From the NCBI GenBank assembly GCA_019347785.1, contig JAHWKQ010000158.1, positions 1 through 5,163 on the forward strand: a stretch of 5,163 nucleotides of DNA, written 5' to 3'. Under the pieces are notes generated by a model, which was given only the letters and a program-made list of their open reading frames with translations, had not been told where the DNA came from and did not search any database. The translations under genes and the position numbers were made by a program. Shown in pieces: positions 1-5,163 of the stretch (position 1 is its first letter; every line of letters starts with the position of its first letter). The stretch comes from Actinomycetota bacterium. GTDB lineage: Bacteria > Actinomycetota > Nitriliruptoria > Euzebyales > Egibacteraceae.

Positions 1-12
1 CTCTTCCGATCT
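1..12. other. Residual Illumina adapter at contig end
   Basis: The window opens with CTCTTCCGATCT, identical over 12 of 12 bases to the 3' end of the standard Illumina adapter; read on the minus strand it is AGATCGGAAGAG. It lies exactly at the first base. It also replaces the expected continuation of the fchA-like coding sequence with codons for Ile-Gly-Arg that do not look like the family. I infer untrimmed adapter kept at the end of an assembled contig, so these bases are not genomic and should be excluded from any translation. Confidence 0.93.
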
Positions 13-535
13 GCAGCGCCGCGGTCACCGCGTCGCCGCGTAGGCTCGGGTTGCCCCGCTCGGCCAGCCGGGCGGCCAGGCCGGCGACCGACGAGCCGAT
101 CTCGGCCACGGCCAGGGGGACGTCCGCGGCGTGGGACAAGGCGGCGTTCAGCCGTCGGCGCCGGGCGGCGGGGTCCTCGCCCTGCCGGGGTCTGGCGGAG
201 GACGCCAGCACCTGCCCGTAGGCCTCGGCGTCGGCCCGCGCCAGCGGCGCCGCCCGCCGGCGCAGCGCGTCGGCGTCCGTGGCCATTCGGGGGGCGTCGG
301 CCGTGTGGCGACGCGAGAGCCGGGCCGCCATGCCCGCCAGACCCGCTGCCAGCGCGATGGCGACGGCCGCGACGGCGCCCCCGCCCGGAGCCGGATCCTC
401 CGCCGCGACCCGGTCCAGGAAGTCACCGAGCGGCCGGCGCAGGTAGTCCGGGCCGGAGTCGCCAGGGTCGGCTCCGGGCATGGCCGGGTCGGCGGCGGGT
501 GGGCTCTTGCGGGAGTCGGCGGCGGGCCGGCTCAC
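1..535 (-). CDS. fchA: Methenyl-THF cyclohydrolase / formiminotransferase-cyclodeaminase family protein, 3' truncated
   Basis: This is a cyclodeaminase/cyclohydrolase (FTCD_C, FchA-type) protein, predicted to hydrolyse 5,10-methenyl-THF to 10-formyl-THF in the cytosol. About 178 codons are visible, against roughly 200-210 in the family, so the C-terminus is missing at the contig edge and the last codons (bases 1-12) are adapter. The family hallmark is clear: a leading segment LRRPLGDFLDRVA (residues 32-44), then the glycine-rich turn PAPGGGAVAAV (48-58), then Ala-rich helices. The chosen GTG start (535-533) overlaps the fhs stop as GTGA, which suggests translational coupling; no strong ribosome binding site is seen. 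This start leaves a Pro/Ala-rich extension of about 30 residues before the domain, so an ATG at 481-479 is an alternative start. Family members also include glutamate formiminotransferase-linked cyclodeaminases, but the metF-fhs context favours the folate cyclohydrolase role. Confidence 0.85.
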   Translation of the reverse strand, partial: MSRPAADSRKSPPAADPAMPGADPGDSGPDYLRRPLGDFLDRVAAEDPAPGGGAVAAVAIALAAGLAGMAARLSRRHTADAPRMATDADALRRRAAPLARADAEAYGQVLASSARPRQGEDPAARRRRLNAALSHAADVPLAVAEIGSSVAGLAARLAERGNPSLRGDAVTAALQIGR

Positions 536-2229
536 GACAGCCCCACGACCTGCCCGTCGGCGTCGATGTCGATCCGCTCGGCGGCCGGCTGCGAGCTCAG
601 TCCCGGCATGGTGCGCATGTCGCCGCAGATCGGGTAGATGAAGCCGGCGCCGACCGAGGCGCGGACCTCGCGGACCGGCAGCGCCCAGCCGGACGGGGCG
701 CCCTTGAGTGCGGGGTCGGACGAGATCGACAGGTGGGTCTTGGCGATGCACACCGGCAGGTCGCCGAAGCCGTGCGCCTCGTAGGCGTCGAGCTGGCGCC
801 GCGCCGTCGCCGAGTACTCGACCCCGGCCGCGCCGTAGACCTTCGTCGCGACCGTCTCGATCTTGTCCCGCAGGCTCATCTCGGCCGGGTACAGGAAGCG
901 GAACTCGGTCGGCTCGTCGGCGGCCCGGACCACGGCCTCCGCCAGCTCGACCGCGCCCTTTCCGCCGTCCGCGAAGTGCGTGCACACCGCCGCGGGGGCG
1001 CCCATGTCATGTGCGACCTCCCGGATCGCACGGTGCTCCGAGGCGTGGTCGCCAGGGAAGGCGTTGATGGCCACGACGGGGGAGACGCCGTGCAGCTGGA
1101 TGTTCTCGATCTGCTTGCGCAGGTTGTCGGCGCCCGCGAGCACGTCCTCGGGGCCCTCGACGAGCATCTGTGGCGGCAGCGGTCTGCCCGCCACCACGCG
1201 GTGGCGCCCGGAGTGCGCCTTGAGCGCCCGGACCGTGGCGACGAGGACGGCGACGTCCGGGCGCAGGCCGGACACACGGCACTTGATGTTGAAGAAGCGC
1301 TCCGCCCCCATGTCGGCGCCGAAGCCCGCCTCCGTGACCAGGAAGTCACCGCCGCGGATGCCGATGAGGTCGGCGACGACCGAGGAGTTGCCATGCGCGA
1401 TGTTGCCGAACGGGCCGGTGTGGACGAGCGCCGGCGTGTTCTCCAGCGTCTGCAGCAGGTTCGGCTTGATCGCCTCGCGCAGCATCACGGTCATCGCCCC
1501 GGCCGCCTTGAGCCGCTCGGCGGTGACGGGCTCGCCCGCGGCGGTCGTGGCGACGACGACCCGGCCGAGGCGCTCGCGCAGATCGCGGAGCGACACGGAC
1601 AGGCCGAGGACCGCCATCACCTCGGATGCGGCGGTGATGTCGAAGCCGCTCTGGCCGGGGACGCCGTCCGCCCGCGAGCCGAGGCCCGTCACGATGTTGC
1701 GCAGCGCCCGGTCGTTGACGTCGAGCACCCGCCGCCAGCTGCGGCTGCGTGAGTCGATGCCCAGCTCGTTGCCCTGGTGCAGGTGGTTGTCGATCATCGC
1801 GGCGAGCAGGTTGTGCGCCGCCGTCACCGCGTGCATGTCGCCGGTGAGATGCAGGTTGAGCGTCTCCATCGGGACGACCTGCGCGTAGCCGCCACCTGCG
1901 GCACCGCCCTTGATGCCGAACGTCGGGCCCATCGACGGCTGACGCACGGTGACCGTGGCCGACCTGCCGACGTGCGCCAGGGCCTGGCCGAGGCCCACGG
2001 TGGTCGTGGTCTTGCCCTCGCCCAGCGGCGTGGGCGTGATGGCCGACACCACGACGTACTTGGCGGCGGGACGGTCGGCGAGCTCGCCGATCGCATCGAG
2101 CGAGACCTTGGCCACCTCGTGACCGTACGGCTCCAGCAGGTGCTTCCCGACGCCCATGCCCGCGGCGACGTCAGCGGGCGTGCGCAACGAGGCGGAGCGT
2201 GCGATCTGCAGGTCTGAAGGGAAGCCCAT
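532..2229 (-). CDS. fhs: Formate--tetrahydrofolate ligase
   Basis: Formate-THF ligase (10-formyl-THF synthetase) catalyses formate + THF + ATP to 10-formyl-THF + ADP + Pi and is reversible, so it can also release formate and make ATP. The 565-residue product has the family's usual length of about 555-560. Visible motifs are the ATP-binding P-loop TPLGEGKTT (67-75), the segment RQPSMGPTFGIKGGAAGGGY (96-115), METLNLHLTGDMHAV (121-135) and HQGNELGID (151-159), followed by the conserved DVNDRALRNIV stretch. The C-terminal part has the expected PVVAINAFP, FADGGKGAVELA and CIAKTHLSIS segments and ends in a normal domain, so the gene is complete. The ATG at 2229-2227 was chosen over upstream in-frame codons because it gives the conserved N-terminus and has GGAGGA (2239-2234) four bases before it. 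It starts 28 bp after metF stops and overlaps the next gene by 4 bp, indicating one transcript. Confidence 0.97.
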   Translation of the reverse strand: MGFPSDLQIARSASLRTPADVAAGMGVGKHLLEPYGHEVAKVSLDAIGELADRPAAKYVVVSAITPTPLGEGKTTTTVGLGQALAHVGRSATVTVRQPSMGPTFGIKGGAAGGGYAQVVPMETLNLHLTGDMHAVTAAHNLLAAMIDNHLHQGNELGIDSRSRSWRRVLDVNDRALRNIVTGLGSRADGVPGQSGFDITAASEVMAVLGLSVSLRDLRERLGRVVVATTAAGEPVTAERLKAAGAMTVMLREAIKPNLLQTLENTPALVHTGPFGNIAHGNSSVVADLIGIRGGDFLVTEAGFGADMGAERFFNIKCRVSGLRPDVAVLVATVRALKAHSGRHRVVAGRPLPPQMLVEGPEDVLAGADNLRKQIENIQLHGVSPVVAINAFPGDHASEHRAIREVAHDMGAPAAVCTHFADGGKGAVELAEAVVRAADEPTEFRFLYPAEMSLRDKIETVATKVYGAAGVEYSATARRQLDAYEAHGFGDLPVCIAKTHLSISSDPALKGAPSGWALPVREVRASVGAGFIYPICGDMRTMPGLSSQPAAERIDIDADGQVVGLS

Positions 2230-2257
2230 GGGGTCCTCCGAGGTGGTCCTCCCGGCG

Positions 2258-3100
2258 TCAGGCGGCGACGAGCGCCCCCTGCTGTCGCGCCCACTGCGCG
2301 GTGGCCTCGACCTCGGTGAACGTGAACAGGTGGTAGCCGCGGACGGCCCGGTCACGGTCGCGCACCCCCACGGCGAGCCGCCGGACCAGCTGCTCGGGGC
2401 TGTAGCTGCCGGGCAGCACGAGTCGCGCGACGCTGGCCCGGTTCTTCTTCAGGAAGCGGGCCGAGTCGCCCACCCCGATCTTGACCGAGATGCGCAGCAG
2501 CTTCGCGCGGTCGACGATCCCCGGGAGCCCGATGTAGGCGGGCAGCCACACGCCACGCCGCCGGGCATCGTCGAGCCACTCGAGGATGGGCGGGGCGTCG
2601 AAGCACATCTGGGTCACCAGGTAGCTGGCGAAGGCCTGCTTGGCGCACAGCACCTCCGAGAGCACGTCGTCGGGGACGTGGGGGTGGCCCTCCGGGTAGG
2701 CGGGTACGCCGACCTCGTCGAAGGGGTGGCCCATGTCGGCGAGGGCCCGCAGCAGATCCAGGCCGGTCGCGTAGGGACCGGCCGGCGTCTTCGAGTCACC
2801 CCCGACGACGAAGACGTCGCGCACGCCCAGGCCGTCCAGCCGCCGCACGATGTCCCGCAGGTGACCGGGTCCGGAGACGAGTCGCGCCGCGATGTGCGGC
2901 ACGACCGACACGCCACGGCCCCTGAGCTCCTCGGTCACCCGCAGTGACTGGGAGAGGCCTTTGGTCGGTGAGCACGTCACCGTCACGGTCCCCGCCGGCG
3001 GCAGGTGGGCGGCGTGCTCCGCCACCCCCCGCAGGGGCAGCACCTCGAACCTCGGGGCCTCCAGGATCGCTGGGGCGGCCGGCTCGTCCTCTGGGTTCAT
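2258..3100 (-). CDS. metF: Methylenetetrahydrofolate reductase (MetF family, divergent)
   Basis: This is a 280-residue protein of the MetF/MTHFR flavoprotein family, interconverting 5,10-methylene-THF and 5-methyl-THF in the cytosol. Features matching the family in order are FEVLP (18-22, E19 at the place of E. coli Glu28), VTVTCSPTKG (39-48), PHIAA (68-72), FVVGGD (97-102, D102 at the place of E. coli Asp120), YPEGHP (135-140), TQMCFD (163-168, Gln164 at the place of Gln183), PGI (193-195) and GYHLFT (255-260). It is slightly shorter than E. coli MetF (about 296). It differs at places that are usually conserved: CSPTKG replaces the YGA-type turn and GGD replaces RGD. The ATG at 3100-3098 is preceded by GGAGGG (3113-3108) with a 7-base spacer. 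It is the first gene of the metF-fhs-fchA operon. The divergence could mean a methyl-oxidising specialisation, which is inference; the family assignment is strong. Confidence 0.9.
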   Translation of the reverse strand: MNPEDEPAAPAILEAPRFEVLPLRGVAEHAAHLPPAGTVTVTCSPTKGLSQSLRVTEELRGRGVSVVPHIAARLVSGPGHLRDIVRRLDGLGVRDVFVVGGDSKTPAGPYATGLDLLRALADMGHPFDEVGVPAYPEGHPHVPDDVLSEVLCAKQAFASYLVTQMCFDAPPILEWLDDARRRGVWLPAYIGLPGIVDRAKLLRISVKIGVGDSARFLKKNRASVARLVLPGSYSPEQLVRRLAVGVRDRDRAVRGYHLFTFTEVEATAQWARQQGALVAA

Positions 3101-3221
3101 CCGGTGGCCCTCCGCGGTCAGTGTCCTCGAAGGGGGGCGTCAAGCGTGGGAGCGAGGACCGACCGCGCCTCGACCGTACGCACCGCCGCGGGACGCGGCC
3201 ATACTCGCTGCGACATGATTG

Positions 3222-3234
3222 ACACGTGGCGTGT
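3222..3234. promoter_or_regulatory. Possible operator: short inverted repeat upstream of metF
   Basis: ACACG-TGG-CGTGT is a perfect 5-bp inverted repeat with a 3-base centre, inside the only clearly A+T-rich patch of the intergenic region and about 120 bases upstream of the metF start. Its size and symmetry would suit a dimeric repressor or activator of the folate operon. No regulator gene is in the window to pair with it, and a 13-base site of this kind can occur by chance, so this is tentative. Confidence 0.3.
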
Positions 3235-3259
3235 ATTAAAGGGGCCCGCCGGAGGCCCC
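3234..3259 (-). terminator. Probable Rho-independent terminator for the DUF6282-like gene
   Basis: Read on the minus strand, GGGGCC (3259-3254), loop TCCGGCG (3253-3247) and GGCCCC (3246-3241) form a six-base all-GC stem, followed at once by TTTAATA (3240-3234). Two G-U pairs could extend the stem. The T tract is short and interrupted, so strength is uncertain. It lies about 107 bases past the stop of the minus-strand gene at 3367-4224 and would separate that transcript from the metF operon. Confidence 0.55.
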
Positions 3260-3269
3260 CCGGGGGGCC
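3254..3269. repeat. 16-bp perfect GC palindrome
   Basis: GGCCCCCCGGGGGGCC reads the same on both strands. Its left half is also the first arm of the predicted terminator hairpin, so the two folds are mutually exclusive on the minus-strand transcript. As a hairpin the palindrome would need to give up central pairs to make a loop. Confidence 0.7.
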
Positions 3270-3366
3270 GCTCAGCGATGCCCAGGGCCGCCGGACGCCC
3301 CGTGGGGCCGTGCGTGAAAGTGGGGCCCGTGGGGTTCAAGAAGGGTTGATAGACCAGGGATATCGA

Positions 3367-4224
3367 TCAGCTTCCCGCGGGTGACCGATCGGCCAGGACG
3401 AGGTCGGCCGGGACCTGCGACGCCATCGCCTCCAGGGCGCCGCGGTCGAGCCCCTGGGATCCCAGCGCCTCGACGAGCAGATCCAGCGCCTCGGGCGGCG
3501 GCGGGGAGTCCGGCTGGCCCGCGTCGGACGACAGGACGCAGCGACGGTCGCCCACCGCCCGCACGAGCGCCGCCAGCCGGGCGGCGGTCATGCCCGGCTG
3601 GCGGAGCAGCTGGAACGCCGTCACCTCCGCGTGGGCGCCCCGCTCCTCGGCGAGCTCGCGCATCTCGGCGGGGCCGAGTCCGGGGACCGAGAAGAACGGG
3701 TGGGTCACCAGGACCCGCCGTACGCCCTCCCGGCGGGCGGCGTCGACGAGCCAGGCCACCTCTTCGGGTCCCAGGTGGCCGGTGGCGAGCACGGCGTCGG
3801 CGTCCGCGACGAGCCGGCAGATCCGCCGCACCGCCGGCTCGGCCCCGCCGTCCACCGGCGGCACGGCGAGCGGACGACCCGCGGGGCCGGACTGGTGGCA
3901 CGGCGGCGGGGTGGCCAGCCCGGCGCGTCGGTGCGCGCGGGCGTCCACCGTCGGCATCCACACCACCCGGGCGCCGAGCTCCAGGGCGGTGGCCGCCGCC
4001 GCGGGGTTGAGGCCGCCGACGGGGTGGTTGAGCACGACCCCGCCCAGCACGGTGATGCTGCGCCCGGCACCGGCGCCCGCGGCGCGCCCCACCGTCGGCT
4101 CGCAATGCGCCTTGAGCACGCAGCCGGCCATGCCCGCCCGCTCGCAGACGGCCACCGTCGTGGGGTCGTCGGCCAGTCGCGGCGCGGCGCAGGGCCCGGA
4201 GTGCACATGGAGATCGAACCGCAC
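3367..4224 (-). CDS. DUF6282-like metal-dependent hydrolase (amidohydrolase/PHP-like), function unknown
   Basis: This is a 285-residue predicted cytosolic metallohydrolase, recognised from memory as resembling DUF6282 proteins; no substrate is known to me. Likely metal ligands occur in the order of an amidohydrolase/PHP-like barrel: DLHVHSGP (4-11; His6, His8), VLKAHCEPT (36-44; Lys38, His40), VVLNHPVGGLNP (63-74; His67), ATGHLGPEE (147-155; His150), VTHPFF (173-178; His175) and LSSDAGQPDS (231-240; Asp234). WMPTVDARAH (89-98) is another family-like segment. Length is near that usual for the family (about 300). The GTG at 4224-4222 was chosen because GAGGTGG sits 7 bases upstream and the product then begins MRFDLHVH, as expected; a TTG seven codons further up (4245-4243) is possible but would bury that site. 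There is no signal peptide. The gene is divergent from the alpha/beta hydrolase and followed by a probable terminator, so it may be transcribed alone. Confidence 0.82.
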   Translation of the reverse strand: MRFDLHVHSGPCAAPRLADDPTTVAVCERAGMAGCVLKAHCEPTVGRAAGAGAGRSITVLGGVVLNHPVGGLNPAAAATALELGARVVWMPTVDARAHRRAGLATPPPCHQSGPAGRPLAVPPVDGGAEPAVRRICRLVADADAVLATGHLGPEEVAWLVDAARREGVRRVLVTHPFFSVPGLGPAEMRELAEERGAHAEVTAFQLLRQPGMTAARLAALVRAVGDRRCVLSSDAGQPDSPPPPEALDLLVEALGSQGLDRGALEAMASQVPADLVLADRSPAGS

Positions 4225-4231
4225 GCCCGTG

Positions 4232-4238
4232 CCACCTC
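4232..4238 (-). promoter_or_regulatory. Ribosome binding site deciding the GTG start of the DUF6282-like gene
   Basis: Minus-strand GAGGTGG lies 7 bases before the GTG at 4224-4222. It complements the 16S rRNA tail well and argues for this start over the TTG at 4245-4243. Confidence 0.65.
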
Positions 4239-4349
4239 GCGTCAAATGGTGGGTTGCACCCGGCCTGCGGGGTATGTGAATCTCCCGGGCGCCCCAACAG
4301 GACGCACGCTACCAAGGCCCCGGTCCGACAGGCCGACGGGTGGCTCCCC

Positions 4350-4354
4350 GGAGG
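4350..4354 (+). promoter_or_regulatory. Ribosome binding site of the alpha/beta-hydrolase gene
   Basis: GGAGG lies 6 bases before the ATG at 4361-4363. An ATG at 4356-4358 is in another frame, too close to this site, and leads to a stop by 4442, so it is not the start. Confidence 0.8.
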
Positions 4355-4360
4355 CATGAC

Positions 4361-5163
4361 ATGGTGCTACCGCGCCGTTCCACACGGTTCTTCAGCGAGC
4401 GACTCCTGCTCGACGCCGACCTGTACCTGCCCGGCCGTGTAACGCCGGAGGACCGCCGACCCGGCGTCGTCATCTGCTCCGGCTACACCGGCCTGAAGGA
4501 CATCCATCCGGCCCGCTTCGCCCGGGCGCTGTGCCCCCAGGGGGCGGTCTGCCTCGCCTTCGACTACCGGGGCTACGGGCAGTCCGAGGGGGAACGGGGC
4601 CGCCTGGTGCCGGTGGACCAGGTGAGGGACCTGCGCGCCGCGGTCACCTTCCTGTCCACCCTCGACGAGGTCGACCCGGACCGCATCGCCGTCATCGGCT
4701 GGGCGCTGGGCGGCGGGATCGCCATCGCGGAGGCGGCCCAGGACGAGCGCGTGCGGGGCGTCGCCACGGTCAACGCCGTCGGCGACGGCGAGCGGGCGAC
4801 CCGCTTCGTCCACAGCGAGGAAAGCTGGAGCCGGCTGCTCGAGCGCATCGAGGACGACCGGCGCCGGCGGGTCCTCGTGGGCCGCTCCGAGATCGTGGAC
4901 CCGTTCGAGATCGTCCCCCTCGACGAGCTGACCCGCAGCTACGTCGACGCCGAGCTGTACAGGGTCCCCGGCTTCGGGACGGGCGTCACGCTCGAGTCCG
5001 CCGACGCCCTGCTGCGTTTCCGCCCCGAGCTCTTCGTCGACCGCATCGCCCCCCGGCCGCTGCTGATCATCCACGCCAGCGAGGACAAGCTGAACCCGGC
5101 GGACGAGTCCCGGGAGCTGCACCGGCGTAGCGGCGGCCACAGCGAGCTCGTGCTGCTGGAGGG
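4361..5163 (+). CDS. Alpha/beta-hydrolase-fold protein lacking the catalytic serine, 3' truncated
   Basis: 267 codons are visible and the frame stays open to the end of the window, so the C-terminus is missing. The fold is clear: strand and oxyanion-type turn VVICSGYTGLKD (36-47), FDYRGYGQSEGE (67-78), then the nucleophile elbow VIGWALGGG (111-119). A cap-like, charged helical insert follows at about 150-225 (PFEIVPLD at 181-188), then PRPLLIIHASEDKLNP (231-246), where Asp242 is the likely acid. The catalytic histidine should lie just past the end. The elbow, normally G-x-S-x-G, reads G-W-A-L-G: residue 115 is alanine (codon GCG, 4703-4705), one base from TCG serine. The protein may therefore be a non-catalytic relative, or may use other chemistry. 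Relatives would be the dienelactone hydrolase/X-Pro-peptidase-like group, but substrate is unknown. The start is set by GGAGG six bases upstream. No signal peptide is visible. Confidence 0.85.
   Translation, partial: MVLPRRSTRFFSERLLLDADLYLPGRVTPEDRRPGVVICSGYTGLKDIHPARFARALCPQGAVCLAFDYRGYGQSEGERGRLVPVDQVRDLRAAVTFLSTLDEVDPDRIAVIGWALGGGIAIAEAAQDERVRGVATVNAVGDGERATRFVHSEESWSRLLERIEDDRRRRVLVGRSEIVDPFEIVPLDELTRSYVDAELYRVPGFGTGVTLESADALLRFRPELFVDRIAPRPLLIIHASEDKLNPADESRELHRRSGGHSELVLLE

Larger units (their letters stand above)
3101..3366. other. Intergenic region between the metF operon and the upstream minus-strand gene
   Basis: These 266 bases contain no convincing gene. They hold the metF ribosome binding site, a probable terminator and GC palindrome (about 3234-3269), an A+T-rich patch (about 3211-3240) and three copies of GTGGGG (3302, 3320, 3329). 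The metF promoter should lie between about 3115 and 3240 on the minus strand, but I see no good -35/-10 pair. The best -10-like hexamer is TATGGC (minus strand, around 3200), without a good partner. Confidence 0.6.
4225..4360. promoter_or_regulatory. Divergent intergenic region with both start signals
   Basis: These 136 bases separate two genes transcribed away from each other, so both promoters should lie here or close by. No consensus sigma-70-type pair stands out. On the plus strand TTGCAC (4254-4259) could be a -35, with GTGAAT (4276-4281) as a poor -10 at 16-base spacing. GGGTTGCACCC (4251-4261) is a small 4-bp inverted repeat with a 3-base centre. These are weak candidates only. Confidence 0.4.

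Noticed and set aside
499..1752. Long open frame of 417 codons on the plus strand
   Set aside because: It lies opposite fhs, which is certain from its motifs. Its protein is Arg/Ala/Asp-rich with no recognisable motif, typical of the antisense frame of a high-GC gene.
863..1888. Second long plus-strand open frame (341 codons)
   Set aside because: It is also antisense to fhs, with Ser/Arg/Thr-rich composition and no family resemblance.
3120..3143. Minus-strand TTGACG with GACACT as the metF promoter
   Set aside because: The 12-base spacer is too short for a sigma-70-type promoter and the -10 match is poor.
3219..3239. Plus-strand TTGACA followed by TATTAA as a promoter
   Set aside because: The spacing is only 9 bases and nothing on the plus strand begins downstream for over 1 kb.
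3118..3339. Possible 73-codon small protein upstream of metF on the minus strand
   Set aside because: It spans the terminator hairpin and palindrome, has no ribosome binding site that I can see, and its composition is that of translated intergenic GC-rich DNA.
3272..4357. 361-codon minus-strand frame covering the DUF6282-like gene
   Set aside because: It is out of frame with the conserved metal-binding motifs, extremely Arg/Gly/Pro-rich, and crosses both intergenic regions.
4531..5130. 199-codon plus-strand frame inside the hydrolase
   Set aside because: It is a shifted frame with Arg/Gly/Pro-rich content; the hydrolase frame from 4361 is the coding one.
4367..5140. 257-codon minus-strand frame opposite the alpha/beta hydrolase
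   Set aside because: The plus-strand frame has a clear fold, good start signal and coherent motifs; this frame is its complement.
1..5163. tRNA/rRNA genes, CRISPR arrays, insertion sequences, attachment sites or a defence system
   Set aside because: Reading through both strands, I saw no regularly spaced repeats, transposase or integrase motifs, or RNA gene landmarks; almost all the window is explained by five genes.

Overview
The window is about 5.2 kb of very GC-rich DNA. The codons are strongly biased to G or C at the third position, and starts include GTG with purine-rich ribosome binding sites. This, and the protein sequences, suggest a high-GC actinobacterium (Actinomycetota); the genus cannot be told from the sequence. 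The first 12 bases match the end of the Illumina sequencing adapter exactly. Position 1 is therefore almost certainly a contig end with untrimmed adapter, and real genomic sequence begins near base 13. Both terminal genes are cut by the window edges.

Layout: (1) Bases 3100 down to about 13, minus strand: a compact folate one-carbon operon, metF (methylene-THF reductase) - 28 bp gap - fhs (formate-THF ligase) - 4 bp overlap - fchA-like methenyl-THF cyclohydrolase/cyclodeaminase (3' end missing). (2) Bases 3101-3366: a 266 bp intergenic region. It holds a probable intrinsic terminator for the gene upstream on the minus strand, a 16 bp perfect C/G palindrome that overlaps it, and an A+T-rich patch with a small inverted repeat. 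(3) Bases 3367-4224, minus strand: a predicted metal-dependent hydrolase of the amidohydrolase/PHP-like type that I recognise as DUF6282-like. (4) Bases 4225-4360: a divergent intergenic region. (5) Bases 4361-5163, plus strand: an alpha/beta-hydrolase-fold gene running off the end of the window.

How the genes may work together: MetF, the cyclohydrolase and Fhs interconvert 5-methyl-THF, 5,10-methylene-THF, 5,10-methenyl-THF, 10-formyl-THF and formate. Only the methylene-THF dehydrogenase step is missing here. Such a cluster fits oxidation of methyl groups loaded on THF by a demethylase or methyltransferase, with ATP recovered at Fhs, but the reverse, formate-assimilating direction is equally possible from sequence alone. 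The two upstream genes are transcribed away from each other and could belong to a catabolic pathway, but no substrate can be named. The most unusual protein feature is the alpha/beta-hydrolase's nucleophile elbow, which reads Gly-Trp-Ala-Leu-Gly: the expected catalytic serine is alanine.
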